DNA of 64,000 nucleotides from G963663365 sp963663365. GTDB lineage: Bacteria; Hinthialibacterota; Hinthialibacteria; Hinthialibacterales; G963663365. Each line of letters starts with the position of its first letter. Positions within the stretch are counted from its first letter, which is position 1. Both the position numbers and the translations under genes were made by a program. Shown piece by piece: positions 36,224 to 45,052 of the stretch. Where the stretch lies: assembly GCA_963663365.2 (NCBI GenBank), contig CAXXIH010000001.1:930001-994000 (forward strand). Direction: 5' to 3'. The notes beneath the pieces are model-generated. The model made no database searches and was not told the DNA's origin. It saw only the letters and a list, made by a program, of their open reading frames with translations.

Positions 36224-36276
36224 TTTCATTCCCTCTTTCAGCATGCTATTTAGAAATCATGGCGCATTTTTAAATA

Positions 36277-38046
36277 TCAAAGGCGTTTCATATGCCTGGT
36301 TTTCCAGGTGAGGCCTCCGATTTCCTCAAGCGGCTTTGCGGGCCGTAACAAACTGAATCCATACCCCAAGATGAGCACAATAATGCTTGTGACAATCGCC
36401 ATCATGAAAGAGTGAATACCGATTGCTTCTCCGAGATGCGGGGGTTGTTTTCCGAAGCGGGATTCAATCTCAGGCGCGAGTATCTCACGTAACTGCGTAT
36501 TCTCTTCGTCTTTTAACTCAGCCAATGTTAATGTTTTGCCTTGCGCCTCCGCTTTGGCGCGTATTTCGGCTTGAAGAGCGTCGATATCTATCCGGCCTTC
36601 TTCTATCGTGTCTTCGACCATCCAGCTTACGCGGCTGTCCCAAATCATGGCTTTAGCTTCGATATAGGTCATGCCGCAATTGAAAACGATGGCAATTATG
36701 ACGCCCCACAAGATGCCGTAACTGTTTGTTCTTGTCATACAGAATCCGGCAACGAACATTCCGGCAACGCCGCAGGATATCATTGCGCTGAAGATATATG
36801 CGACATCCAAAATGGCTTCCCGGCGCATTGCGGTAAGACCCAACGCGACGAGTATCATAAGCACACCACCTGCGGCGGCTATGAGTTTGGCGGCCTTAAG
36901 GTAGTGGGAATCATCACGGTTCTTTACCAATAGCCGTTTGTAGATATCTTCAGTGAGCACACTGCACATCGCGCTCATGCTTGAATCGATGGATGACATG
37001 GCCGCGGCCAGCACACCGGCAATTACCAAGCCGCCCAACCCATTCGGCAATTCATGCAGAATAAAATACGGAAAAACTTCATCGGCCAGCATTTCGTTAT
37101 GCATATGGGAGGGATTGAGTTGATAAAATACCCATAAGCACGTACCGACGAACATAAAAAGCAACCATACGGGGACGCATCCCAAAGCCCCTATTAAGGC
37201 CGCTTTTTGTGCCTCTTTTTTTGAGGAAGCGGCGCAAAACCGTTGGACATTGGTTTGGTCGAGTGCATAACTCAAAATGCAGCCGATGGTTCCGATTAAA
37301 ATGAGCATGAGCAGTGTGTCACGGGCGAGACTGAAATCGAAAGCGGATGTGGCTTCTTTGCCGACAAAGGAAAATTTGCCATTGGCCATCCCCATTTCAA
37401 AAACGGTCGATGCACCGCCATCGACATTTAAGAATACAACGGTAATCACGGCGATGCCGCCGACGATCAAGGCAATGGTTTGAAATACATCGGTCCAGAT
37501 TACCGCTTCGATCCCGCCAAGCACTGTGTATACGGTTACGAAAATTCCCAGTGTCAGCATCACGGCCTGTAGATTGAATTCGCTATGAATGGCGGCAATC
37601 GCCATTGAAAGGAGATAGAGAATTAACCCCATGCGCCATATCGATCCGACTGCATAAAGACTGCATACATAAACCCGCGCCCAGAGTCCGAAGCGGCGTT
37701 CGTAATAGGTATAAGCGCTGACATAACCGGTTTGGCGATAAAAAGGGATAAAAACGAATATGGCGAATATCGCCCCGATGGGCAGCGCTAAATTGGGGAC
37801 GATCCGGCTAAAATTCCCATCGTAGGCCGAACCGGGATAGGCGAGAAAAGTAATGGAACTGATCGCCGTGCCCAGCATGGATAGACCGACGGCCCAGCCG
37901 GGCATTTTGCGTCCGCCTAAAAAATAACCTTCCGTGGTTTTTGTTTTAACGCCTACCCAAAGTCCAAGTCCCAGAGTTGCGGTCAAATAAATCGATAGCG
38001 TGATGATGTCGCCTAAACGAATTACACCAACATCGGTATCCCCCAT
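36277..38046 (-). CDS. Sodium/solute symporter (SSS family)
   Basis: 589-residue inner-membrane transporter with about 13 helices. SSS patterns: TEGYFLGGRKMPGWAVGLSMLGTAISSITFLAYPG near 33-67, then AYTYYERRFG, GGIEAVIWTDVFQ near 175 and AAAMSSIDSSMSAMCSVLTEDIY near 350. A long hydrophilic loop rich in Glu and Lys (about 480-555) lies before the last helix, longer than usual. It would import a sugar, acid or other solute with Na+. It was upstream of the LamG gene on the same strand before the IS inserted, 48 bases from the native LamG start, so the two were probably cotranscribed. Confidence 0.92.
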   Translation of the reverse strand: MGDTDVGVIRLGDIITLSIYLTATLGLGLWVGVKTKTTEGYFLGGRKMPGWAVGLSMLGTAISSITFLAYPGSAYDGNFSRIVPNLALPIGAIFAIFVFIPFYRQTGYVSAYTYYERRFGLWARVYVCSLYAVGSIWRMGLILYLLSMAIAAIHSEFNLQAVMLTLGIFVTVYTVLGGIEAVIWTDVFQTIALIVGGIAVITVVFLNVDGGASTVFEMGMANGKFSFVGKEATSAFDFSLARDTLLMLILIGTIGCILSYALDQTNVQRFCAASSKKEAQKAALIGALGCVPVWLLFMFVGTCLWVFYQLNPSHMHNEMLADEVFPYFILHELPNGLGGLVIAGVLAAAMSSIDSSMSAMCSVLTEDIYKRLLVKNRDDSHYLKAAKLIAAAGGVLMILVALGLTAMRREAILDVAYIFSAMISCGVAGMFVAGFCMTRTNSYGILWGVIIAIVFNCGMTYIEAKAMIWDSRVSWMVEDTIEEGRIDIDALQAEIRAKAEAQGKTLTLAELKDEENTQLREILAPEIESRFGKQPPHLGEAIGIHSFMMAIVTSIIVLILGYGFSLLRPAKPLEEIGGLTWKTRHMKRL

Positions 38047-38142
38047 TACGTCACGTCCTTTATAGGATTCAAACCATTGAACCGAGATTCAGAAATATTT
38101 GCATATGTGCAATTATCTTTATTGCATTGCCCAATGATAGCA

Positions 38143-38559
38143 TAGAAGTGGTTTCAAAACTCCATCAGGGCTACCAAGACTCTGGCAACCTTATTCGAAA
38201 GGTGCTGAAACAGCGGCTCATCAGGAGATTCGCCCTCCCCGCGGCGTGATCCCGCTAAGGCGGGACTCACGATTTCGGAGTATATTCAAAAAGTTATATG
38301 ATCAGCACCCTGCAAACAGCCGAATGGCGGTGAGAGAGTGGAGAGTAGAGAAGAGAAAGTAGAATCACGAAACCACGAAAGGGGCACGAAGGGCACGAAA
38401 CGTTTGCAGAGTTGGCGGATTAGGAGATACGTGTGTATGTATCACATACAAGCGGCTCCGCAGGAGCGTCGCCCTCCCGCGGCGTGGAGACTTTACCCTT
38501 GATGTTCAAGACAGTTGCTCCCTCGACCATTTATAGTCTGGGATTTTGAAACTACTTCT
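38143..38559. repeat. Spacer B: repeat mosaic bounded by an inverted pair
   Basis: The 621-base gap 38047-38667 has no gene. Within it TAGAAGTGGTTTCAAAACTCC (38143-38163, 21 bases split here as TAGAAGTGG and TTTCAAAACTCC) is matched in inverse by GGATTTTGAAACTACTTCT at 38541-38559. Between them are modules shared with spacer A: AGCGGCTC (38212-38239, identical over 28 bases to 33197-33224, and 38451-38478), the GCGGGACTCACGATTTCG module (38247-38277) and the GAATCACGAAA module (38362-38402). The layout resembles a small non-coding element that has collected repeats. Confidence 0.65.
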
Positions 38560-38667
38560 CAGACGTAGGCGATGTGTATTTAGTGGATTGGGGAGTTTTG
38601 GGAGAAAGGATTGAGCAACTTTCCGGTGGGGCGTTGGAATGCAGCCGATAAGAATTGACGTTGATTT

Positions 38668-40650
38668 CTAACCATTGGCGATGGGGATGAAATTATTCAA
38701 GTTTTCAACGCTTCCCATGAGAACCAAAATATCTTTAGCATGAATCACGGTATCGCTTGTGGGATTGGGGATGGTTTTATCTTCACGGCGAATGGCGAGG
38801 ACGGTGACGCCATAATTGGCGCGCAAGCCCAGTTCCGCCAAAGTCTTGTCTGCCAGTTGGGACATCTCTTCAACGCGCACCGCCATCATTTCAGTATCGG
38901 GAAGGTGGGAGTGGAGATCATCTGTGGTTGCAGTTGAGCGTTTGGGGAGATTGCGAAGCATCGCGTAATTTGCGGAACGGATTTCGTCCACTAATTTTTC
39001 GATATCTTGGCGCGGCACGAGGTATTTTGAAAGAACGCGGGTGAAAATCTCTACGGAAGTTTCGAACTCCTCGGGAATTACTTCATTTGCGCCGAGTGCC
39101 TGCAACGATGTAATTTCTTGCACAAACCGGCTGCGTACAATGAGATGGGCGGCCGGATTGATGCGCCGAACCACAGCGGTGATTTTGCGGGTGGCGCTGG
39201 GATCATTAATGGCAATGACGATAATACGGGCCTTGGCGGCGTGGGCATGTTCAAGGACGGCTTCTTGGGCGGCATCTCCATACACCATAGGGCGGCCTTG
39301 TTTTTTCTCCGTGCGTACGGTTTCGGGATTCATTTCGATGACGACATAAGGAATTTGTGCGAACTCCGCGGAACGGGCCAGATTTTTTCCATTGATACCG
39401 AATCCGATAATGACCAAATGGTCTTCTAATTTGACCGGCGCGGCTCCTGCGGAATGGCTACGGCGCAGGGCAAATTTTTTGGCAGCGGGCAATTGCAAAA
39501 CGCGTTCAGCCAAACGCGGTCCCAATGAAACCAGAAATGGTGTGGCGGCCATGCTGAAAATAGAAACCGCCAAAAGCAATTGGTAAGCCAGAGCGCTTAT
39601 TAGACCTTCTTCAAATCCTAAACTCGCCAAGATAAAAGAGAATTCGCCGATCTGACAAATCGCCAATCCGCCTAGAATCGCACTACGTAATGAAAATCCC
39701 AACAAACAGGCAACTCCACCGGCGATGGACGCCTTTATGGTCATGACGCCCAGACTTGCGCCTAGAACCAAGAACGGATGGGCAAATAAGAAACCTAAAT
39801 CTAAGAGCATTCCGATAGATATAAAGAAGAAGGAGAGAAAGACTTCTTTAAACGGCAGGATATTGCCGAGCGCTTGGTGGCTGTATTCGGTGCTGGCGAT
39901 TAAAATCCCGGCCAGGAACGCGCCTAAAGCGAGTTTGAGTCCGGCCATGGATGTGAATAACGCGATGCTAAAGCACATCACGATAACAAACAACAAAAAG
40001 ACAGTCTGATTGCGGGTGCCGGCGATACGGTAAAAAAGTTGGGGGACAATCCATTTAATCGCCACCCACATCAAAACCAGAACCGCGATTCCTTTGCCTG
40101 CCAAAAGAAATAAGGATTGTGCGATGTTGGCGGATTGGCCGCTCATCAGCGGCACCAGCAGAAGCATGGGTACGATGGATAAATCTTGAAAGATCAGGAC
40201 ACCAAGCGCGAAACGTCCATACGGGCTTTCGATCTCCGCCCGTTCTTGAAGCAGTTTGAGCACAACCGCCGTGCTGCTCAGTGCAACGAAACAGCCGATG
40301 AACGCCGCCGGTCCCATCCCTTTCAACACCGGGAATGCAATCGCGCCGCCAAGCAATCCGGTGAGACCGACCTGTAAGGGGCCGCCGGCCAGAACCGCTT
40401 TACGGATCTGCATCAATCGTTCGAGCGAGATTTCCATGCCGATTGAGAAGAGGAGCAGCACCACTCCGATCTCGGCCAGCATCTCCACCTCGCCTACCGC
40501 CTGGATCAAACCCGCTCCATGCGGTCCGGCGATGATCCCTGTCAATAAGAAACCGACCAGCGAGGGCAGGCGCAGTACATGGCAGAAAAACACGACCACA
40601 ATGGCCAGGCTGAGAATGATTACGATGTCATTGAGCAGGTGCAGTTCCAT
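38668..40650 (-). CDS. KefB/KefC-type cation:proton antiporter (CPA2) with RCK domains
   Basis: 660 residues. About 12 transmembrane helices (1-380) hold FLLTGIIAGPHGAGLI, LFSIGMEISLERL, ALSSTAVVLKLL and the acidic FALGVLIFQDLSIVPMLLLVPL of CPA2 exchangers. A TrkA-N (RCK) domain follows (about 405-525: HLVIIGFGINGKNLARSAE with the nucleotide-binding GxGxxG), then TrkA-C (about 575-655: MAVRVEEMSQLADKTLAELGL). It likely exports K+ or Na+ under nucleotide control. It stands alone, divergent from the gene at 40829. Confidence 0.93.
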   Translation of the reverse strand: MELHLLNDIVIILSLAIVVVFFCHVLRLPSLVGFLLTGIIAGPHGAGLIQAVGEVEMLAEIGVVLLLFSIGMEISLERLMQIRKAVLAGGPLQVGLTGLLGGAIAFPVLKGMGPAAFIGCFVALSSTAVVLKLLQERAEIESPYGRFALGVLIFQDLSIVPMLLLVPLMSGQSANIAQSLFLLAGKGIAVLVLMWVAIKWIVPQLFYRIAGTRNQTVFLLFVIVMCFSIALFTSMAGLKLALGAFLAGILIASTEYSHQALGNILPFKEVFLSFFFISIGMLLDLGFLFAHPFLVLGASLGVMTIKASIAGGVACLLGFSLRSAILGGLAICQIGEFSFILASLGFEEGLISALAYQLLLAVSIFSMAATPFLVSLGPRLAERVLQLPAAKKFALRRSHSAGAAPVKLEDHLVIIGFGINGKNLARSAEFAQIPYVVIEMNPETVRTEKKQGRPMVYGDAAQEAVLEHAHAAKARIIVIAINDPSATRKITAVVRRINPAAHLIVRSRFVQEITSLQALGANEVIPEEFETSVEIFTRVLSKYLVPRQDIEKLVDEIRSANYAMLRNLPKRSTATTDDLHSHLPDTEMMAVRVEEMSQLADKTLAELGLRANYGVTVLAIRREDKTIPNPTSDTVIHAKDILVLMGSVENLNNFIPIANG

Positions 40651-40828
40651 ATTCGTCCGGCCTGTAACATTCGGTTTATGACGGTCACAGTACTCCCAAA
40701 CCAGCCAAAGGCAAGTGATGACGGCGGATTCTGAGTTTGGATGTTGTTTTCGTTACTCAGTGACTGTCCGGGACGTGGTATGATTGTGATGGGCCGGTGT
40801 TCCGGTAACACGTATCAAGGAGGCTCTA

Positions 40829-41392
40829 ATGAGGGGGGATGAGAAAAGGCGATATGTCGTCGAAGCGATTGTCGTTGCGGTTGTTTTGCTTCTTTTACTC
40901 GTTGTTATGTTGCCCAAATTTAAGGGTGCGCAAGAACGCACCGATGTAGTCCGTGCCAGACGGGACATGAAAGACATCGGGGACGCATTGATTCTGTATT
41001 GCAAAGATCACGGCGAATATTTGCCGACCCAGAGCGGTAATCCGCTTTCCGAATTGGAAGGACTTCTACAGCCGATTGCTTACCTGGAGGCGATGCCGAC
41101 CGATCCATTTCGAAGAATAGACTCTGCCCACCGTTCCGCGACCAGCAATTACGATTACAGCCGCGACGATTATGTGCGATTCGAAAACAGTTCGGATATC
41201 GGGCAGGGATGGGTGTTGGGCAGCCTGGGACCCGATTTGGATGAAGAGGCCGGTCTATTCGGGCGGCCTCAACCGCAGCTTATGTATCATGTTTCAAATG
41301 GTGTTATGAGCAGCGGCGATCTTTATTGGTCGGCATACGATTGCGACGCGATAATTCTCAGGCCAACACCTATACCGAGGTTTATGCCGTGA
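40829..41392 (+). CDS. Pseudopilin-like protein lacking the cleavage glycine
   Basis: 187 residues with AAGGAGG upstream. After eight polar residues (MRGDEKRR) comes YVVEAIVVAVVLLLLLVVMLP and then an amphipathic helix (RTDVVRARRDMKDIGDALILYCKD), the layout of type II pseudopilins, including Glu at the fifth place of the hydrophobic segment. The residue before the would-be cleavage point is Arg, not Gly, so processing by prepilin peptidase is doubtful. The C-terminal part (PLSELEGLLQPIAYLEAMPTDPF) also matches the globular part of GspG-like proteins. It could be a minor pilin or an anchored relative. Confidence 0.72.
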   Translation: MRGDEKRRYVVEAIVVAVVLLLLLVVMLPKFKGAQERTDVVRARRDMKDIGDALILYCKDHGEYLPTQSGNPLSELEGLLQPIAYLEAMPTDPFRRIDSAHRSATSNYDYSRDDYVRFENSSDIGQGWVLGSLGPDLDEEAGLFGRPQPQLMYHVSNGVMSSGDLYWSAYDCDAIILRPTPIPRFMP

Positions 41393-41454
41393 GGGATTGA
41401 AGTTGAGCGGAGGTGGGAGTGGAGTTTTTGCGATAGGCATAGTTTTTCTGATAT

Positions 41455-41598
41455 GAATCACGAAAGCTCGAAAGGGGCACGAAGAGCACGAAGACTTCGC
41501 AGAGTTGGGAGGATGGCGGGAAAGTATTTGCGATAAGCAACATTTGCTATGGCCTCTTGTGCTAACGCACCCAGACAAGCGAGTTGTCTGGGCCACCC
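41455..41598. repeat. Spacer C: two dispersed repeat modules
   Basis: The 238-base gap 41393-41630 holds a third copy of the GAATCACGAAAG module (41455-41494, with similarity reaching about 41530) and a second copy of module c (41553-41598) whose first hairpin reads GTGC-TAAC-GCAC. Here the two modules are neighbours; in spacer A they lie 265 bases apart. Confidence 0.75.
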
Positions 41599-41630
41599 GC
41601 GGAGAGGGGAGAAAAATGGTTATCGTCATT

Positions 41631-44600
41631 TTATGGATAGGTGCGGTGGAGGCGGAGGCCGGTGTCGCGATAACGGTAGCCGGGCGTGATTGCGGCGCGT
41701 TGGGCTGAACGGCAATAACCGGAATAGAGCCGCCAAGAGCCGCCGCGAAGGACGTATCTGATATTCGCGTTTTCTACAGATGCGTTTGTACTATTTCCAA
41801 GTGAGTATGGCGCATAAGCATCCGCGCACCATTCCCATACATTGCCACAGAGATCATAAAGGCCCCAAGGATTGGGGCGTAGCGTGCCCGCATCATGCGC
41901 GCGTGCGCCCGAATTCCCATCGTACCAGGCGTAATTTTTTATTTCGGTTCCGTTGGGATCGTTTCCCCAGAAGTAAGGTGTTTCTGTTCCGGCACGGCAG
42001 GCGTATTCCCATTCGGCTTCGGTGGGGAGACGGAATGTTCCCAAGCCCAGCGTGTTTAATTTTTCGATAAAAGACTGGCAGTTATGCCAGGTGATGCTTT
42101 CGACCGGACGGTTGGGAAAACCGCTGAAGCGGGAAGGATTTGCACCCATGACCGCTTCCCACTGCGCTTGGGTGACTTCAAACATGCCGAGATAAAACGG
42201 TTCTTTAAATTCGACTTCATGCGCGGGACTTTCATCAGCGCTGTGCCCCGGTTCATCTTCGGCACTGCCCATCACAAAACGGCCTGCGGGGATTTTGCAA
42301 AATTTGAGTTCGACATCATTGGGGAGTGTTAGCGTGAGGACATTCTCTTCGCTTTCGCCGGAAGCCGTGTTTAGGTCGATTAATTCAATCTTGCGCCGGA
42401 TGCGTTCCTTTTGCAAACGTTCCCGGTCGAAACGGTCTTCGGTTTTGCGCAGATGCGCTTCAAGTTCTTCAAGTGTCGCGTCCTTTAAGTCCGGGCTCAG
42501 TTCTTCCGCCAGAAGAATCCGGTCATAAAGTTGAGCGCGCTCGGATGCGTTTCCGCTACGCGAGGGATTGGAACTTTGGCCATCCGTATTTATTTGGAAT
42601 TCAAATGAATCACCACCGGCGACTTCGATAATCTGTTCCGGGAGTTTTATGCGCAGTGTTTGGGGGCCGTGTCCGGAAGGAATTCTCTGCGCGGCGCCTT
42701 TTACTTGGATTTTATGTCCATCACGTTTGAGGTTGAAATTTAAATTCCAATCACGAAACCGGAAGCCTTCAATTGTGGTTTGTTGCGATTCCATGGGGAG
42801 CGATGGAGCAAGCGCCAAATCCGCATCCGGTATTTCGGTATCCAGACCTAAAAGAAGCAAGATCGAACTTGTCAGCAGTTCTCCATGAGACCAAGTTAAA
42901 AAACGCGTACTGGTTGCGGTCCGGCCTTCCAGCGACCAGTATTCGGGGAGGTAATTCATCGCCTTTTCGCGTTCGTAGCCATCTTTACGCACGATTCCGG
43001 AAAGGAGATAACGCCAGGCGCGATCTGTGCGTCCGCGCAGCCATTCGACCTGAGCCGCCCAGCAAGTGGAAATGGGCCATACATTCCATTCGCCTTTTGC
43101 ATAGTGAGGCGAATCCAGGTTGCCATCGAAACGAGAGATGGCATGGTCGGGTTGTTCGAGTACGCGATGTATCCACGCTTGTGTGGCGGCAAAACGGGGA
43201 TCGTCCACAGCAACGACGCCGAGACCATCTCCGAATATTTCCAAACGAGCCAACATCAACATGCCGGAATCGACACGTTCATCACGCATCGGTCCGCCCG
43301 CCGCTTCATGCGGTTCCGGCGGGTGAATCTCACCGGCTTTTCCGGCTAAGGGGATGAAACGCTCCAATTTTTTATCGTAGGCGGATTCTATGATGGCCTC
43401 ACGGAGGTCTGCCGCATACCGGCTCCAGCGGGCCGCATCTTCTGTTTTGCCGATCGCGGTGGCTATTTGTGAGGCGGCAAAAAGACCGGCATAGACTTCG
43501 GCATTGGGCCAAGAAGTTTGAGTCGGAACTTGGCAAATCCACTCTTCAGCGGTGTGAATCATACCTTCACGAGCCACACGTTCGGCATAATAGTCCGCAT
43601 AGTGCCGGACATAGGGATAGACATCCTGCAAGAACGTTTCTCCATTTGCCCGTAGGTGCGAGTAATACCACAATCCCAAGATAGCAATGGCGGGCTGTTG
43701 GGCTTCATTTTCTCCGCCGAACGAGAAGCCTTTGTCTAAAATCCAATAACGGAAAAACTCATCGACGGCCTCATGGTTTCCTGTCAGGCCATAACCGAGA
43801 ACTGCGTAGACGCCATCGCGTATCCAGGTTCCTTTATAAAAGCCGCCATCCGACCCGGCGATAATGACGCCATTGCCGAAGCGATTGGTTTCGATGGCAT
43901 CAATTGAGGCTTCGAGCATTTCATCGAAATCATCGATTCCTGTGTGGATACGGATTCTGTGTTGGGAGGAGTCTTGGCTATTGCTTTCTCGCAGCCACAT
44001 TCCGGCGAGATTATCTGCAAGGTTTGAATCGATTGTCCGCTCACCGGCCTTTAGGCAGATGGTTGCTTCGGAAATATTTTTGAATTCAGAGGTAAGGCTT
44101 TTGTCTTTCTCTTCCGAAGTGAGGAATTTGCCCGCCGGTGTACTCGCGATCCAAAGCGGTCCCCATGTGTCTCCGGTGATTTTTGCATAGCCGTGTGCGT
44201 TGTTTGAATCGACAGGTGTTTTATACGCGGTGTCGAGAAGGTTAATGCAAAAACGGAAATCGCAGGGGCTTGAGAATGTGTAGTGGATGACCAGCGGATC
44301 GTCATTTGAATTACGCCCGGCGGATATTTCTATGGATATGCCTTGTTGTTTGTTGGTGAGAGTAAGGTGTCCGGGATGGGAGCCTTTAAGCGAGTAGTCG
44401 AGGGAGCGTAAATCCAGCCAGTCTTGATCTTGGTGGATCATGCCATATATCGAGACGCGTAACGGCGAAGGGATCGCGCCACGATTTGTGCCGCCTGCAT
44501 CCGGCGGCCCGGTCCACAACTCGCAGATTTCTCCTTGAGTGTGGATCATCGACCAGAGCCCGGGGCTGGAAACGATGGCGGGGTAATCTGACGCGATGCA

Positions 44601-44690
44601 TTGTGTTATTCCAACTGTACTGATAATTACGAGGCCAAGCAGGAACTTATACAATGGCCGTATTCCAAGGGATAGAGTCCGATTCGGCAT
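41631..44690 (-). CDS. Secreted six-hairpin glycosidase-like protein fused to an FGE-sulfatase domain
   Basis: 1019 residues from the ATG at 44690. Signal peptide about 1-34. Residues about 220-640 form an (alpha/alpha)6-type glycosidase region: GSDGGFYKGTWIRDGVYAVLGYG, FSFGGENEAQQPAIAILGLWYY, EEWICQVPTQTSWPNAEVYAGL and WPISTCWAAQVEWLRG, as in GH15/GH63-like enzymes. A charged helical linker (about 690-760) joins it to a formylglycine-generating-enzyme (SUMF1) domain (about 775-1019): IPAGRFVMGS, FEVTQAQWEAVMG, RLPTEAEWEYACRAG, LYDLCGNVWEWCAD, LRGGSW. Whether the last domain modifies sulfatases or only binds is unclear; YCRSAQR keeps one of the usual cysteines. The fusion is unusual. Confidence 0.78.
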   Translation of the reverse strand: MPNRTLSLGIRPLYKFLLGLVIISTVGITQCIASDYPAIVSSPGLWSMIHTQGEICELWTGPPDAGGTNRGAIPSPLRVSIYGMIHQDQDWLDLRSLDYSLKGSHPGHLTLTNKQQGISIEISAGRNSNDDPLVIHYTFSSPCDFRFCINLLDTAYKTPVDSNNAHGYAKITGDTWGPLWIASTPAGKFLTSEEKDKSLTSEFKNISEATICLKAGERTIDSNLADNLAGMWLRESNSQDSSQHRIRIHTGIDDFDEMLEASIDAIETNRFGNGVIIAGSDGGFYKGTWIRDGVYAVLGYGLTGNHEAVDEFFRYWILDKGFSFGGENEAQQPAIAILGLWYYSHLRANGETFLQDVYPYVRHYADYYAERVAREGMIHTAEEWICQVPTQTSWPNAEVYAGLFAASQIATAIGKTEDAARWSRYAADLREAIIESAYDKKLERFIPLAGKAGEIHPPEPHEAAGGPMRDERVDSGMLMLARLEIFGDGLGVVAVDDPRFAATQAWIHRVLEQPDHAISRFDGNLDSPHYAKGEWNVWPISTCWAAQVEWLRGRTDRAWRYLLSGIVRKDGYEREKAMNYLPEYWSLEGRTATSTRFLTWSHGELLTSSILLLLGLDTEIPDADLALAPSLPMESQQTTIEGFRFRDWNLNFNLKRDGHKIQVKGAAQRIPSGHGPQTLRIKLPEQIIEVAGGDSFEFQINTDGQSSNPSRSGNASERAQLYDRILLAEELSPDLKDATLEELEAHLRKTEDRFDRERLQKERIRRKIELIDLNTASGESEENVLTLTLPNDVELKFCKIPAGRFVMGSAEDEPGHSADESPAHEVEFKEPFYLGMFEVTQAQWEAVMGANPSRFSGFPNRPVESITWHNCQSFIEKLNTLGLGTFRLPTEAEWEYACRAGTETPYFWGNDPNGTEIKNYAWYDGNSGARAHDAGTLRPNPWGLYDLCGNVWEWCADAYAPYSLGNSTNASVENANIRYVLRGGSWRLYSGYCRSAQRAAITPGYRYRDTGLRLHRTYP

Positions 44691-44879
44691 TGTTACCTTC
44701 CAAATCATTCGCCGTATTTTAGTAAGTTATCTCTCTCTTCAAAGCATTAGGATAACGGCATTGAAGTGGCCTGCAACCGGCAGGTACAGGACCTGGGGGA
44801 GTTGTTTATTTTCTTAAGCAGATCATTTCGATGTATGCTAAAATGCAAAAGCAGTTAAGATGATCCGTCTTGACTGTCT

Positions 44880-45013
44880 TAGAATTGGTTTCAAAACCTC
44901 TTTTGGGGAAATCAAGATTCTGTCAAGCCGATTTGGAATGTGGTAAAAAAGCGGCTCGGCAGGAGCCTCGCCCTCCCCCGAGCATTTATGAAATGGTGTT
45001 TTGAAACCGGTTC
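44880..45013. repeat. Spacer D: short inverted-repeat element with one AGCGGCTC module
   Basis: In the 362-base gene-free stretch 44691-45052, GAATTGGTTTCAAAACCTC (44882-44900) is mirrored by GGTGTTTTGAAACCGGTTC (44995-45013), and between them sits one AGCGGCTC..GGAG module (44950-44977) with an internal stem GGCTC / GAGCC. It is the smallest, cleanest version of the layout in spacer B and lies 40 bases before the next gene. The rest of the gap shows no clear promoter. Confidence 0.65.
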
Positions 45014-45052
45014 GAGAAAGCCTAAAAAGAATTTTACAAGTGATGAGGTCGT

